Source: an uncultured Clostridia bacterium (GTDB lineage Bacteria; Bacillota; Clostridia; Christensenellales; Borkfalkiaceae). From it: a DNA stretch of 14,575 bases. The notes below the pieces were generated by a model, which made no database searches, was not told the DNA's origin, and saw nothing but the letters and a program-made list of their open reading frames with translations. Each line of letters starts with the position of its first letter. Position 1 is the first letter of the stretch. The stretch spans positions 1-14,575 of the forward strand of contig CANRAI010000019.1 in assembly GCA_947628555.1 (NCBI GenBank). Reading direction: 5' to 3'. Made by a program: the position numbers and the translations under genes. Shown here piece after piece: positions 6,638 to 13,696 of this stretch.

Positions 6638-6762
6638 AAAGGTACGGTTCGAAAGGGTAGCGCCGTGTAGATTAAAAGGGAATCCGGTTAAAATCCGGAG
6701 CAACCGTCATTACTGTATTTGCCGCCGTAAAGGCGAGTAAAAGTCAGGATACTGCCGTGCTT
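6638..6762 (+). promoter_or_regulatory. Cobalamin (adenosylcobalamin-type) riboswitch
   Basis: The leader carries the conserved core of B12 riboswitches in order: an AGGTACGGTT left arm near 6640; GGGAATCCGG with AAAATCCGGAGC (6678-6701), forming the CCGG-closed hairpin with the A-rich loop; CCGTCATTACTGT (6704-6716); a variable stem-loop (GCCGCCGTAAAGGCG); and the B12-box-like AAGTCAGGATACTGCC (6741-6756), whose end pairs back to the left arm (GTACGG with CCGTGC). B12 binding is expected to switch off the operon through the downstream terminator. Which corrinoid it prefers, and the class I or II assignment, cannot be told by eye. Confidence 0.92.
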
Positions 6763-6781
6763 TTGGATGTCACGAATTTTG

Positions 6782-6840
6782 GACGAGAAAGAGTGCAACC
6801 GATTTCGAAAAGCTTTTTGTTTTCGACGTTGCAGTTCGTC
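6782..6840 (+). promoter_or_regulatory. Expression platform hairpin with candidate antiterminator
   Basis: Between riboswitch core and terminator a long hairpin can form: GACGA (6782-6786) with TCGTC (6836-6840), GCAAC (6795-6799) with GTTGC (6828-6832), and CGAAAA (6806-6811) with TTTTCG (6820-6825). Its internal loop exposes GAAAGAG (6787-6793), identical to the 3' arm of the terminator. It could therefore pair with CTCTTTC (6876-6882) and prevent termination when no ligand is bound. Confidence 0.55.
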
Positions 6841-6874
6841 AATCGCTCCGAATCATAGCTGAAAAATCCGTTGT

Positions 6875-6903
6875 GCTCTTTCTTTTAGAAAGAGCGTTTT
6901 TTT
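6875..6903 (+). terminator. Riboswitch-controlled intrinsic terminator
   Basis: GCTCTTTC (6875-6882), loop TTTTA, GAAAGAGC (6888-6895), then G and seven T (6897-6903). It ends 30 nt before the first start codon of the operon, the usual place for a riboswitch terminator. Confidence 0.9.
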
Positions 6904-6932
6904 ATGCGAAAAATCAAGGATGGTTTACCTTA

Positions 6933-7139
6933 ATGGCTGTATTCAATGTAAAAGATGAAAATTTAAAATGGGCGATAGAGACCCTTCAAAAAAAGAGCGA
7001 GGAGCTGGGCAGACTTCCGAAAAAAGCGGACTTCGACGAAGTCACGCGTTCGCGCATTAAGTCGTTTTTGGGTCCGTGGCCGCGCGCTTTGGAAGCGGCG
7101 GGGCTTAAAACGCCCAAAAAGCCTTTGGACGAACAATAG
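6933..7139 (+). CDS. Small protein with one HNH/homing-endonuclease-associated repeat
   Basis: A 68-residue cytoplasmic protein. Residues 14-58 follow the pattern of the homing endonuclease-associated repeat (HNH_repeat): a helix with KKSEELGRLPKKADFDE, then RSRIKSFLGPWPRALEAAGL, with the typical G-P-W-x-x-A-L-x-A-A-G-L end. In known proteins such repeats are helical DNA-binding units attached to nucleases; here no catalytic HNH residues exist, so a role as a small DNA-binding protein or regulator is only a guess. An upstream GTG in the same frame lies inside the terminator stem and cannot be the normal start; AAGGA at 6916-6920 serves the ATG at 6933, with a rather long 12-base gap. It is the first gene after the cobalamin riboswitch. 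Confidence 0.75.
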   Translation: MAVFNVKDENLKWAIETLQKKSEELGRLPKKADFDEVTRSRIKSFLGPWPRALEAAGLKTPKKPLDEQ

Positions 7140-7226
7140 TCAGGCGAGCCCGAATGAATTAAAAAAGGCAAGCCTTAAACGGAAATCGGCGTTAAGCCGC
7201 AAACGAAAAATTTAAAGGAGATAATT

Positions 7227-9422
7227 ATGAAAACTTTGGCAAAAATTTCAGCCGCGGTTCTGGCATTTGCAGTTTCATTATGCTGTTTTGCAGGCTGCAA
7301 TCCGGAATCTTCGGACGCGAACACCGAAACCGTATATTATACATATTATACGGTGACTTTCGACTTGGACGGGGGCGAGGTAAAGGGCAAAGACCTTTCT
7401 AATGGCGTTAAGGTTGAAAGCGGGACGGAACTCAACCTTGAAAACTACAAGCCCGAAAAATCGGATTATACTTTCGAGGGCTGGCTTTCGGGCGAAACAA
7501 AATACGCCGCAAACGCACATATTACCGTTAATTCGGACATTACGTTAAAGGCGCAGTGGGAGCTTATTCACGTTGATAAATTCACCGTAACTTTCGACCC
7601 TGCGGGCGGCACGCTGAACGGCTCTGCGGAAACGCTTACATTCCAAGCCGAAAAGAACGACGCGCTTGATTTTTCAGACTACGTTCCCGAAAGAGATACA
7701 TATACCTTTAAAGGTTGGAAAACCGGCGAAACCCTCTATTCCGTGGGAACTTATACGGTGGCGGACGACGTCGATTTCGTAGCTGTATGGACGAAAAATC
7801 CTTCGGCAGACGAAAACTTTATATTTGCAGAAACGCAAGAAAAAGACGGATATATTCTTAAAGGCCTTGCCGAAACTTCGACGATAACCGAAATTGTCGT
7901 ACCCGGGTATTATCAAAACAAGCCCGTTTTGAAGATAGCCGACCACGCGTTCGGCTATGACGACAAAATAGTCTCCGTCGATTTGTCAAACTGCGATAAG
8001 CTCGAAGAAATCGAAAGCTGGAATTTCAGTAGCTGTTCCGCGCTGGCTTCGGTAAATTTAGAGGGTTGTTCCTCGCTCAAAAAGATAGGCGAAAGCTGTT
8101 TCAGCAGCAATTGGAGTGATACGCCTTCCGTACTGTCGGAAATCAATCTGAAAGGACTTTCGGCTTTGGAAGAGATAGGGTCAAACTGTTTCAAAGGTAG
8201 CCAATACAACGGCTCTATGCCCGTGGAAAAACTTGACTTATCGGACTGCGTATCCCTTACATTGATAGGGGAAATGAGTTTTTGGTATTTGGATGCAAAA
8301 GAAATAGACTTGTCAGGCACACAGATAGAAGACTTCGGAATACAGACGATAATGCACTGCCATAAGCTTGAAAAAATAGACTTGCCCCAAACTCTCAACC
8401 TCACCGAGGATTGTCGGGAAACTTTCGGCGACTGCGCAAATTTAAAAGAGATTTCTCTCGACCCTCTTAATATCTTTATGACTGTGGAAAACGGCGCGCT
8501 TATGGACGCGGACAAAACGGTTATTTACAAATATGCCGTAAAGAGCGATGCTACAAAATTTACCTCCCCCGAAACCGTTAAAACGGTGATGAGCTGGGCG
8601 TTCTATAAGGCGACGAATCTCACCGAAATAGATTTTACCGAAACGCGACTTACCGAAGTTAAAAACTCCGCCTTTGCGGATTGTTCCAACGCCCTTTTGA
8701 AAATGCCTTTCGGCGAGGACGGTACATACGCCGACCACAGTCCCCAATGCGTTTTTGAAAACAAAGATTGGAAAGACGGCGTAAAAGAAACCCAATACGG
8801 CAAACCCGCGCAGGCGTTTAAGTTCACGACAAACTTGACCGACGGCGCAAGCGTTATGGAAGCAAGTTTCACCTTTACAGCTTCGGCTGAATACGGTCCT
8901 TCGTACGCCTTGGAGACGTGCAACTTGACGGTAAAGGTAAACGGCACACAAATTTCAGGCAACGGAAGTTATACAGTAACTTTAAAGGACGGCGAAAACA
9001 CGATAGAGCTTATTGCAAGCTCGGGCGAAGAGACGGAAACGAAAACCTACAAGGTGAATAAAATGGGGCAGCCCGAAATCGAATGTTCGTTGGATAAAGA
9101 CAATGTCAATTCCTCTACCGAGGCTAATTATTCTTTTACTGTTAAACTGAAATCCGCAACGGGCGAATATTTGGATTTTTCCACAAGCGACGTTACCATT
9201 AAGGTGGACTGTGGTTTTAGCGGTCAACTTGATAAATTGACAATCGGCTTAACATTAACGCAAACCGATACTGCGACCGTTACAGTAACTTTCGATTACG
9301 AGACTATGGGGTCGCCGATTTTGGGTGGTTATGAAGTTTACGATCAATTCAATTGTGAGATTTCAGTAAACCTGAATGGAGTTAATGTTTCTGCGCAATT
9401 TAAGATGATTTATGAAGGTTAA
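7227..9422 (+). CDS. Lipoprotein with InlB-type repeats, BspA-like leucine-rich repeats and beta domains
   Basis: A 731-residue surface lipoprotein. The signal peptide ends in the lipobox FAGC with lipidated Cys24. Two Listeria-Bacteroides (InlB B) repeats follow at about residues 43-112 and 118-190 (VTFDLDGGEV... FEGW... ITLKAQWE; VTFDPAGGTL... FKGW... FVAVWT). A BspA-type leucine-rich repeat region spans about 205-510 (units such as LEEIESWNFSSCSALASVNL and LKKIGESCF). An Ig-like beta domain at about 533-615 (VNGTQISGNGSYTVTLKDGE) is closely similar to the repeats of the next gene, and a last beta domain runs to the end. AAAGGAG precedes the ATG. The specific ligand is unknown; it lies in the B12-regulated operon, so corrinoid or corrinoid-carrier binding at the cell surface is an inference. 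These repeat types also occur in adhesins. Confidence 0.85.
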   Translation: MKTLAKISAAVLAFAVSLCCFAGCNPESSDANTETVYYTYYTVTFDLDGGEVKGKDLSNGVKVESGTELNLENYKPEKSDYTFEGWLSGETKYAANAHITVNSDITLKAQWELIHVDKFTVTFDPAGGTLNGSAETLTFQAEKNDALDFSDYVPERDTYTFKGWKTGETLYSVGTYTVADDVDFVAVWTKNPSADENFIFAETQEKDGYILKGLAETSTITEIVVPGYYQNKPVLKIADHAFGYDDKIVSVDLSNCDKLEEIESWNFSSCSALASVNLEGCSSLKKIGESCFSSNWSDTPSVLSEINLKGLSALEEIGSNCFKGSQYNGSMPVEKLDLSDCVSLTLIGEMSFWYLDAKEIDLSGTQIEDFGIQTIMHCHKLEKIDLPQTLNLTEDCRETFGDCANLKEISLDPLNIFMTVENGALMDADKTVIYKYAVKSDATKFTSPETVKTVMSWAFYKATNLTEIDFTETRLTEVKNSAFADCSNALLKMPFGEDGTYADHSPQCVFENKDWKDGVKETQYGKPAQAFKFTTNLTDGASVMEASFTFTASAEYGPSYALETCNLTVKVNGTQISGNGSYTVTLKDGENTIELIASSGEETETKTYKVNKMGQPEIECSLDKDNVNSSTEANYSFTVKLKSATGEYLDFSTSDVTIKVDCGFSGQLDKLTIGLTLTQTDTATVTVTFDYETMGSPILGGYEVYDQFNCEISVNLNGVNVSAQFKMIYEG

Positions 9423-9427
9423 ATAAA

Positions 9428-11248
9428 TTGAAAGTTAAATATTTAATATTAAGTTTTATAATAGCAATCGGGGCGGTTTGCTTTGCGGCGTGCAATAACG
9501 TAGGGTTTTTATTTTCCTGCGACATAGAGGACGGCGCAACGGTAATTTTGCCCGAATATTCATTTAACGTTTCGGCGGCTTACGGCGGCGAGGAATGTGA
9601 CGTAAGCGTTTCTTTGAACGGCGTGCTGACGGCAGGCGGCGGAAGCGGAAAATATACCGTACAGCTTGATAAGGGCGAAAACCTGATAAAAATTACCGCA
9701 ACCCGCTCGAATTTTTCCGAAACTCGCGTATATCATGTGATATACCGTGCCGATTTTGAAATTTCCACCGACATAGACGAAGCGGTTATAGTGAACGAAA
9801 GCATTTCTTTTACGGCAACCGCAACTTTCAACGATTTGCCCTGCGCTTTGATAGCCGAAATCGGCGGCGAGGAGTTGGAAGAAAAGGAAGGCGTTTTAAC
9901 CGCAAGACTTAAAGAGGGCGAAAACATTATTTCTTTGATTGCTCGTTTCGGAGATTTGACAGAGCGCATAGAACGGCGCATAAATCTCGGGAAATTCAGC
10001 CTTAACACAGACCTTTCGGACGGCGACAGAACGGAAGCGGAGTTTTCTTTCCGCGCGGCGGTAGCCTACGACGGCGAACCGCTGCCTATAAAAGTCGTTT
10101 TGAACGGCAAGGAAATCCAACCCGACGGCAACCGCTTCAATCTTACTTTGGAACGGGGGGAAAACAAAATAACGATAGCCGCGGAAAAAGAAAATATCCG
10201 CAAAACGTATGAATACACTGTGCGCTATATCGACGACCCGCCTACGCTTGAAACTTCTTTAAAGGACAAGGCTACATACCGCGGCGGTAAGTTGGGTTTC
10301 GACGTTACGGCAAAGGACGGCTTGGGCGAAAAACTTCCTTATAACAATATTTCCTTTTCGGCGGATTGGAACGAAAGCGGCAATTTCACTCCACTTACAG
10401 GCGTAAAAAAGGTCTGGGACGACAACGCGTTTACGAGTTTCGAAATAAATTTCAAAGGCTCGGAATTTTTCTCTCATGCAAATTCGCCTTTCGACTTTAA
10501 GGTCACGGCGGCAGACGGCGCGGGCAGAGAAACTTCCGCCGTTTACGAAATGACCTATGTTCCCGCCGAAAACGGCGAAAAGACGGGCGAGGTGGTATTT
10601 GCGCTCGAAGGCTTTTCGATAGGTTGCGGCTATTTTATAAAGCCCTGCCGCCTGCCCGTGTACGAGGGCGTGAATTTTGCGAAGACTTTGACGGAAATTA
10701 TCGAAGAAAACGGCTGGACTTATTCCAATACGGGCACAATCGCAAGCGGATTTTATCTTTCGGGGATTACGGGGCTTGATTTAAGCGGAAACCGTATCCC
10801 CGACGAACTTTGGGCGCTTATTCCCGGACGGGTTTATCAATCTATGCCAGAACCCGAAAACGGGGAAAAGTACGAGCTTTCCGAATTTTGCTATGCACAG
10901 GGCGGCGGCTGGATGTATTCGGTAAATACCGTATATAAAAATTACGGTTTTTCTGACTACTACCCGCAGGACGGCGACGTTGTGCGCGTGCAGTTCACGG
11001 TCGCTCTGGGCAGCGATTTGGGCGGAGGCGGCGCGTTGGGCGGAAGCGGAAATTCAAGCTGGCTTACGGACAATCCCGACTACGGCGAAATTATGGGTTT
11101 GCTCGCCGACATCTCCCAAAGAATAGAGGAGGACGGCGGGGATAAAACGGTCTATAACGAGGTTTTAGATAAAATTACAAAGTGGAATTTATCCCAAAAG
11201 ACAATGGACGAACAAATTTCAAAATTGAAGTCGGCATACGGTATTTGA
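9428..11248 (+). CDS. Lipoprotein with Ig-like repeats and C-terminal DUF4430 (transcobalamin-like) domain
   Basis: A 606-residue lipoprotein starting at TTG, 5 bp after the previous stop, with GAAGG upstream; the signal peptide ends in FAAC (Cys22). Three Ig-like repeats at about residues 28-108, 109-190 and 191-275 share an NG...LxxGEN.I.I.A pattern, followed by a fourth, different beta domain to about 382. The C-terminal DUF4430 domain (about 388-545) has EGFSIGCGYFIKPCRLPVYE, an INxxL-type helix region, GGGWMYSVNTVYKNYGFSDY and YPQDGDVVRVQFTVALGSDL. DUF4430 is the bacterial counterpart of the beta domain of transcobalamin and intrinsic factor. A Gly-rich linker and a helical tail end the protein. 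It probably contributes a B12-contacting beta domain displayed on the cell surface. The start is fixed by the signal peptide; no ATG gives a better one. Confidence 0.87.
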   Translation: MKVKYLILSFIIAIGAVCFAACNNVGFLFSCDIEDGATVILPEYSFNVSAAYGGEECDVSVSLNGVLTAGGGSGKYTVQLDKGENLIKITATRSNFSETRVYHVIYRADFEISTDIDEAVIVNESISFTATATFNDLPCALIAEIGGEELEEKEGVLTARLKEGENIISLIARFGDLTERIERRINLGKFSLNTDLSDGDRTEAEFSFRAAVAYDGEPLPIKVVLNGKEIQPDGNRFNLTLERGENKITIAAEKENIRKTYEYTVRYIDDPPTLETSLKDKATYRGGKLGFDVTAKDGLGEKLPYNNISFSADWNESGNFTPLTGVKKVWDDNAFTSFEINFKGSEFFSHANSPFDFKVTAADGAGRETSAVYEMTYVPAENGEKTGEVVFALEGFSIGCGYFIKPCRLPVYEGVNFAKTLTEIIEENGWTYSNTGTIASGFYLSGITGLDLSGNRIPDELWALIPGRVYQSMPEPENGEKYELSEFCYAQGGGWMYSVNTVYKNYGFSDYYPQDGDVVRVQFTVALGSDLGGGGALGGSGNSSWLTDNPDYGEIMGLLADISQRIEEDGGDKTVYNEVLDKITKWNLSQKTMDEQISKLKSAYGI

Positions 11249-11249
11249 T

Positions 11250-13157
11250 ATGAAAAAGCGGTATATGTATTGCGTTTTGGCTTTAATACTTTCTGCGGCG
11301 GTTTGGGCGGGGTCGGCGGCCTTGCCCGTTTCGGCTATAGCCGCTGCAGACGTAAATTCCGCGGCGGGCGCAGACGTAAACTCCGCGGCGGGTGCAAACG
11401 TAAACTCCGCGATAGAAGGAATTATCGCGTGGAAAAAATCGGACGTCGGCTCGGATTCGGACGGATTTCTCATAAACGAAAAGTTTTTGGAGCAGGCGGG
11501 TACGACGGCGGGCGACTGGTATCCCATAGGTCTCGGCAGGCTTAAAATTGCCGACAATCAAGCGGGCTATCTAGCGGTCATAAATGACAATATTTCCAAA
11601 AGATATTCTTCTTCCGCGAAGCTCGATAAAGCAAAGGCAACCGAGTGGCACAGAATTTCGCTTTCCGTACTTGCAAGCGGAGGCAACCCGCGCAGGGCAG
11701 GCAACGACGGGAATATCGATTTGATTGCCGACGGAACTTATAACCGCGTTGAAAACGGCGCGGGGATTTTGGGCAAACAGGGCATAAACGGCTTTATATG
11801 GGGGCTGATTGCTCTGGACAGCCTTTGTTACGAAGTCTCGGAAGGCGCGTATTACACCCGCGACGACATAATACTTAATATTCTGAACAGACAGCTGTCC
11901 GACGGCGGCTGGGCGCTGACGGGCAACGTTTCCGACCCCGACATAACGGCAATGGCGATTCAGGCTCTTGCGCCGTATTACATCAGCGAAAAAGAATATT
12001 CTTACCTAAATTTAAATTCTGACGCCGCCTCTGCCAAAAAGGTGCGCGAAGCGGTTGACGAAGCGCTTGACTGCCTTTCGGAAGCCCAGCTACCAGACGG
12101 GGATTTTAAAAGCTGGGGCACGGAAAACAGCGAAAGCTGTTCGCAAGTCATAGTCGCGCTGTGTTCGCTGGGTATAGACGTTTTTAACGACGACAGATTT
12201 ATAACCGAACAAGGCAAAACGGTTTTGGACGGGCTTTTTAAATACCGCAACGCAGACGGCGGCTTTACCCATTCGTTTTCATACGACGCGGAAAATCCTT
12301 CCGCCGACCCCGAAAAATCCAACACGATGGCGGGCGAGCAGGCGCTTTTGGCTCTCGCGGCGGTAAGTCGTGCCTCAAACGGACAAAGGCGGCTTTACGA
12401 CTTCCGCCCCGAACAGAGCGGCGATTTGAAAGCGAAGATAAAGGAAGCGGAATATCTTATTGAAAATTTAAGTTTTTCGTCGTCCGAAGAAAGTATAAAC
12501 AAAGCCTACGATTTTTATATTGGAATCGAGGGCTCGGAGCGCAGTTACGTTAAAAATTACAAAAAGCTTTCCTCAATTCTCGCCTTTGCGGGAATCCCTT
12601 ACGCCGAAGAAAAAATCGAATACAACAGCGGCGACGCGGGCGTAATAACTCCAATCGAGGAGTTTACGGCGGCGGACAAGGAGGCGGCGGACGGGCTTCC
12701 CGAAAAATTTACCACCGCAAACCGTGCGGAAGTGCTGCGGCTATGGAGCAAAATCAGAAATTGTTTCGACTTCGAAGGCAAAGAGAGGTATTTTGTAAAA
12801 TTAGACAAAGCCAAAAACGAAATCGAGGCAATCCAAAGGGAGATAGACGACATAAAAACGGAAATCAAGACAAAACTCTATCCTTTTGAAAAAATAAGTC
12901 TTTCGGACAGGCGCGCCGTCCATGACCTTTACGGACGTTTCACAGCCCTTTCCGAATACGACCGCGCGCAGCTTGAACAGTCGGATATCGAGGGGCTTTT
13001 GAAGTGCAAAACGCATGTTGACAACCTTTATCTTGCCGTGTGGATATCCGCGGCGTGCGCAGTCGCGGCGGCGGGAGGGGCGATATTCGTGGTTCTGCAC
13101 GTCAGAAAGCGCAAAAAGCTGAAAGCCGCAAAATTTATGGCGGAGAGCGACGAATGA
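11250..13157 (+). CDS. Membrane-anchored alpha/alpha-toroid protein, transcobalamin N-terminal-like
   Basis: A 635-residue exported protein. It has a signal peptide (residues 1-29, ending PVSA), a short linker of three octapeptide repeats (ADVNSAAG), and an alpha/alpha toroid at about 110-390 with the repeat signatures QLSDGGWALTG... DPDITAMAIQALAPYY (about 212-240), PDGDFKSWG... SCSQVIVALCSLGID and NADGGFTHSF... TMAGEQALLALAA (about 334-370). Annotation pipelines usually call this prenyltransferase/squalene oxidase repeat, but the fold is also that of the B12-binding alpha domain of intrinsic factor and transcobalamin, which fits the riboswitch and the DUF4430 neighbours. No catalytic DxDD-type cyclase motif is seen. 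A helical stalk (about 395-590), a transmembrane helix (593-617) and a basic cytoplasmic tail follow. The start is 1 bp after the upstream stop, implying translational coupling. Confidence 0.87.
   Translation: MKKRYMYCVLALILSAAVWAGSAALPVSAIAAADVNSAAGADVNSAAGANVNSAIEGIIAWKKSDVGSDSDGFLINEKFLEQAGTTAGDWYPIGLGRLKIADNQAGYLAVINDNISKRYSSSAKLDKAKATEWHRISLSVLASGGNPRRAGNDGNIDLIADGTYNRVENGAGILGKQGINGFIWGLIALDSLCYEVSEGAYYTRDDIILNILNRQLSDGGWALTGNVSDPDITAMAIQALAPYYISEKEYSYLNLNSDAASAKKVREAVDEALDCLSEAQLPDGDFKSWGTENSESCSQVIVALCSLGIDVFNDDRFITEQGKTVLDGLFKYRNADGGFTHSFSYDAENPSADPEKSNTMAGEQALLALAAVSRASNGQRRLYDFRPEQSGDLKAKIKEAEYLIENLSFSSSEESINKAYDFYIGIEGSERSYVKNYKKLSSILAFAGIPYAEEKIEYNSGDAGVITPIEEFTAADKEAADGLPEKFTTANRAEVLRLWSKIRNCFDFEGKERYFVKLDKAKNEIEAIQREIDDIKTEIKTKLYPFEKISLSDRRAVHDLYGRFTALSEYDRAQLEQSDIEGLLKCKTHVDNLYLAVWISAACAVAAAGGAIFVVLHVRKRKKLKAAKFMAESDE
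11346..11412 (+). repeat. 24-bp in-frame tandem repeat, about 2.8 copies
   Basis: Units start at 11346, 11370 and 11394 (GCAGACGTAAAYTCCGCGGC type) and encode the octapeptide ADVNSAAG right after the signal peptide of the toroid protein. The copies are nearly identical, so copy number may vary between strains and change only linker length. Confidence 0.9.
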
Positions 13158-13696
13158 AAAAGGACGTTTTCGCAATATGCGTAGTGATTTTTTTGCTGGT
13201 CCTGATATTTTCGGGCACAAAAATTCAATCGGTTGACGACTATTATCTCACGCATATAGACGACATAAAAGAGGACAGCGAAACCGTGTTTCTGACTATA
13301 CGCTGCGATACGGTGCTCGATAATTGGGACGACCTCGACCCCGCGCTGAGATATGAAAAGTACGTGCCTGCGGACGGCATAATTCTTCCGCGCACGGAAT
13401 ACGTGCTCCGCGCGGGGGATACGGCGTATTCGGTCCTCGACAGGGCGGTGCGATATAATAAGATACATATGGAATGTAGTTATTCGGTAAATTATTCAAG
13501 CGTCTATGTGCAGGGCATAAACCAGCTTTACGAGTTCAGTTGCGGCGAACTTTCAGGGTGGATGTATATGGTTAACGGCGTTTTTCCCAACTACGGTTGC
13601 AGCAAATGCGCCCTTTCGGACGGCGACGAGGTGGTTTGGTGTTATACCTGCGACCTGGGGCGGGACGTAGGCTGCGAATGGGGGCTTATGAAATGA
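13154..13696 (+). CDS. Membrane-anchored Cys-rich DUF4430 protein
   Basis: A 180-residue protein with one N-terminal transmembrane helix (residues 5-21, no lipobox) and an extracytoplasmic DUF4430 domain (about 44-176). The domain contains the hallmark SGWMYMVNGVFPNYGCSK, LSDGDEVVWCYTCDLGRDVG and an upstream PRTEYVLRAGDTAYSVLDRA, comparable to the beta domain of intrinsic factor/transcobalamin. Eight cysteines lie outside the membrane helix (51, 108, 130, 149, 152, 163, 166, 174), including CSKC and CYTC, suggesting disulfides. The start at 13154 overlaps the upstream stop by 4 bp (ATGA), with GGAGAG before it; longer starts in this frame would cut deep into the upstream gene and would not give the membrane anchor at the N-terminus. 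Likely partner: the toroid protein just upstream. Confidence 0.88.
   Translation: MKKDVFAICVVIFLLVLIFSGTKIQSVDDYYLTHIDDIKEDSETVFLTIRCDTVLDNWDDLDPALRYEKYVPADGIILPRTEYVLRAGDTAYSVLDRAVRYNKIHMECSYSVNYSSVYVQGINQLYEFSCGELSGWMYMVNGVFPNYGCSKCALSDGDEVVWCYTCDLGRDVGCEWGLMK

Noticed and set aside
6873..6932. GTG start extending the HNH-repeat protein
   Set aside because: It sits within the riboswitch terminator stem; the conserved domain begins after the ATG at 6933.
13040..13153. N-terminal extension of the Cys-rich DUF4430 protein
   Set aside because: It would overlap the upstream gene by over 100 bp; the ATG at 13154 has a ribosome binding site and gives a standard membrane anchor.
11250..13157. Terpene or squalene cyclase function for the toroid protein
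   Set aside because: The repeats resemble that superfamily, but there is a signal peptide, a C-terminal membrane anchor and no cyclase DxDD-type motif, while the operon context points to B12.
13597..13692. N-terminal extension of EcfT
   Set aside because: The extension is an Arg-rich shadow of the upstream DUF4430 gene; the family begins at MKYFDRLHP.
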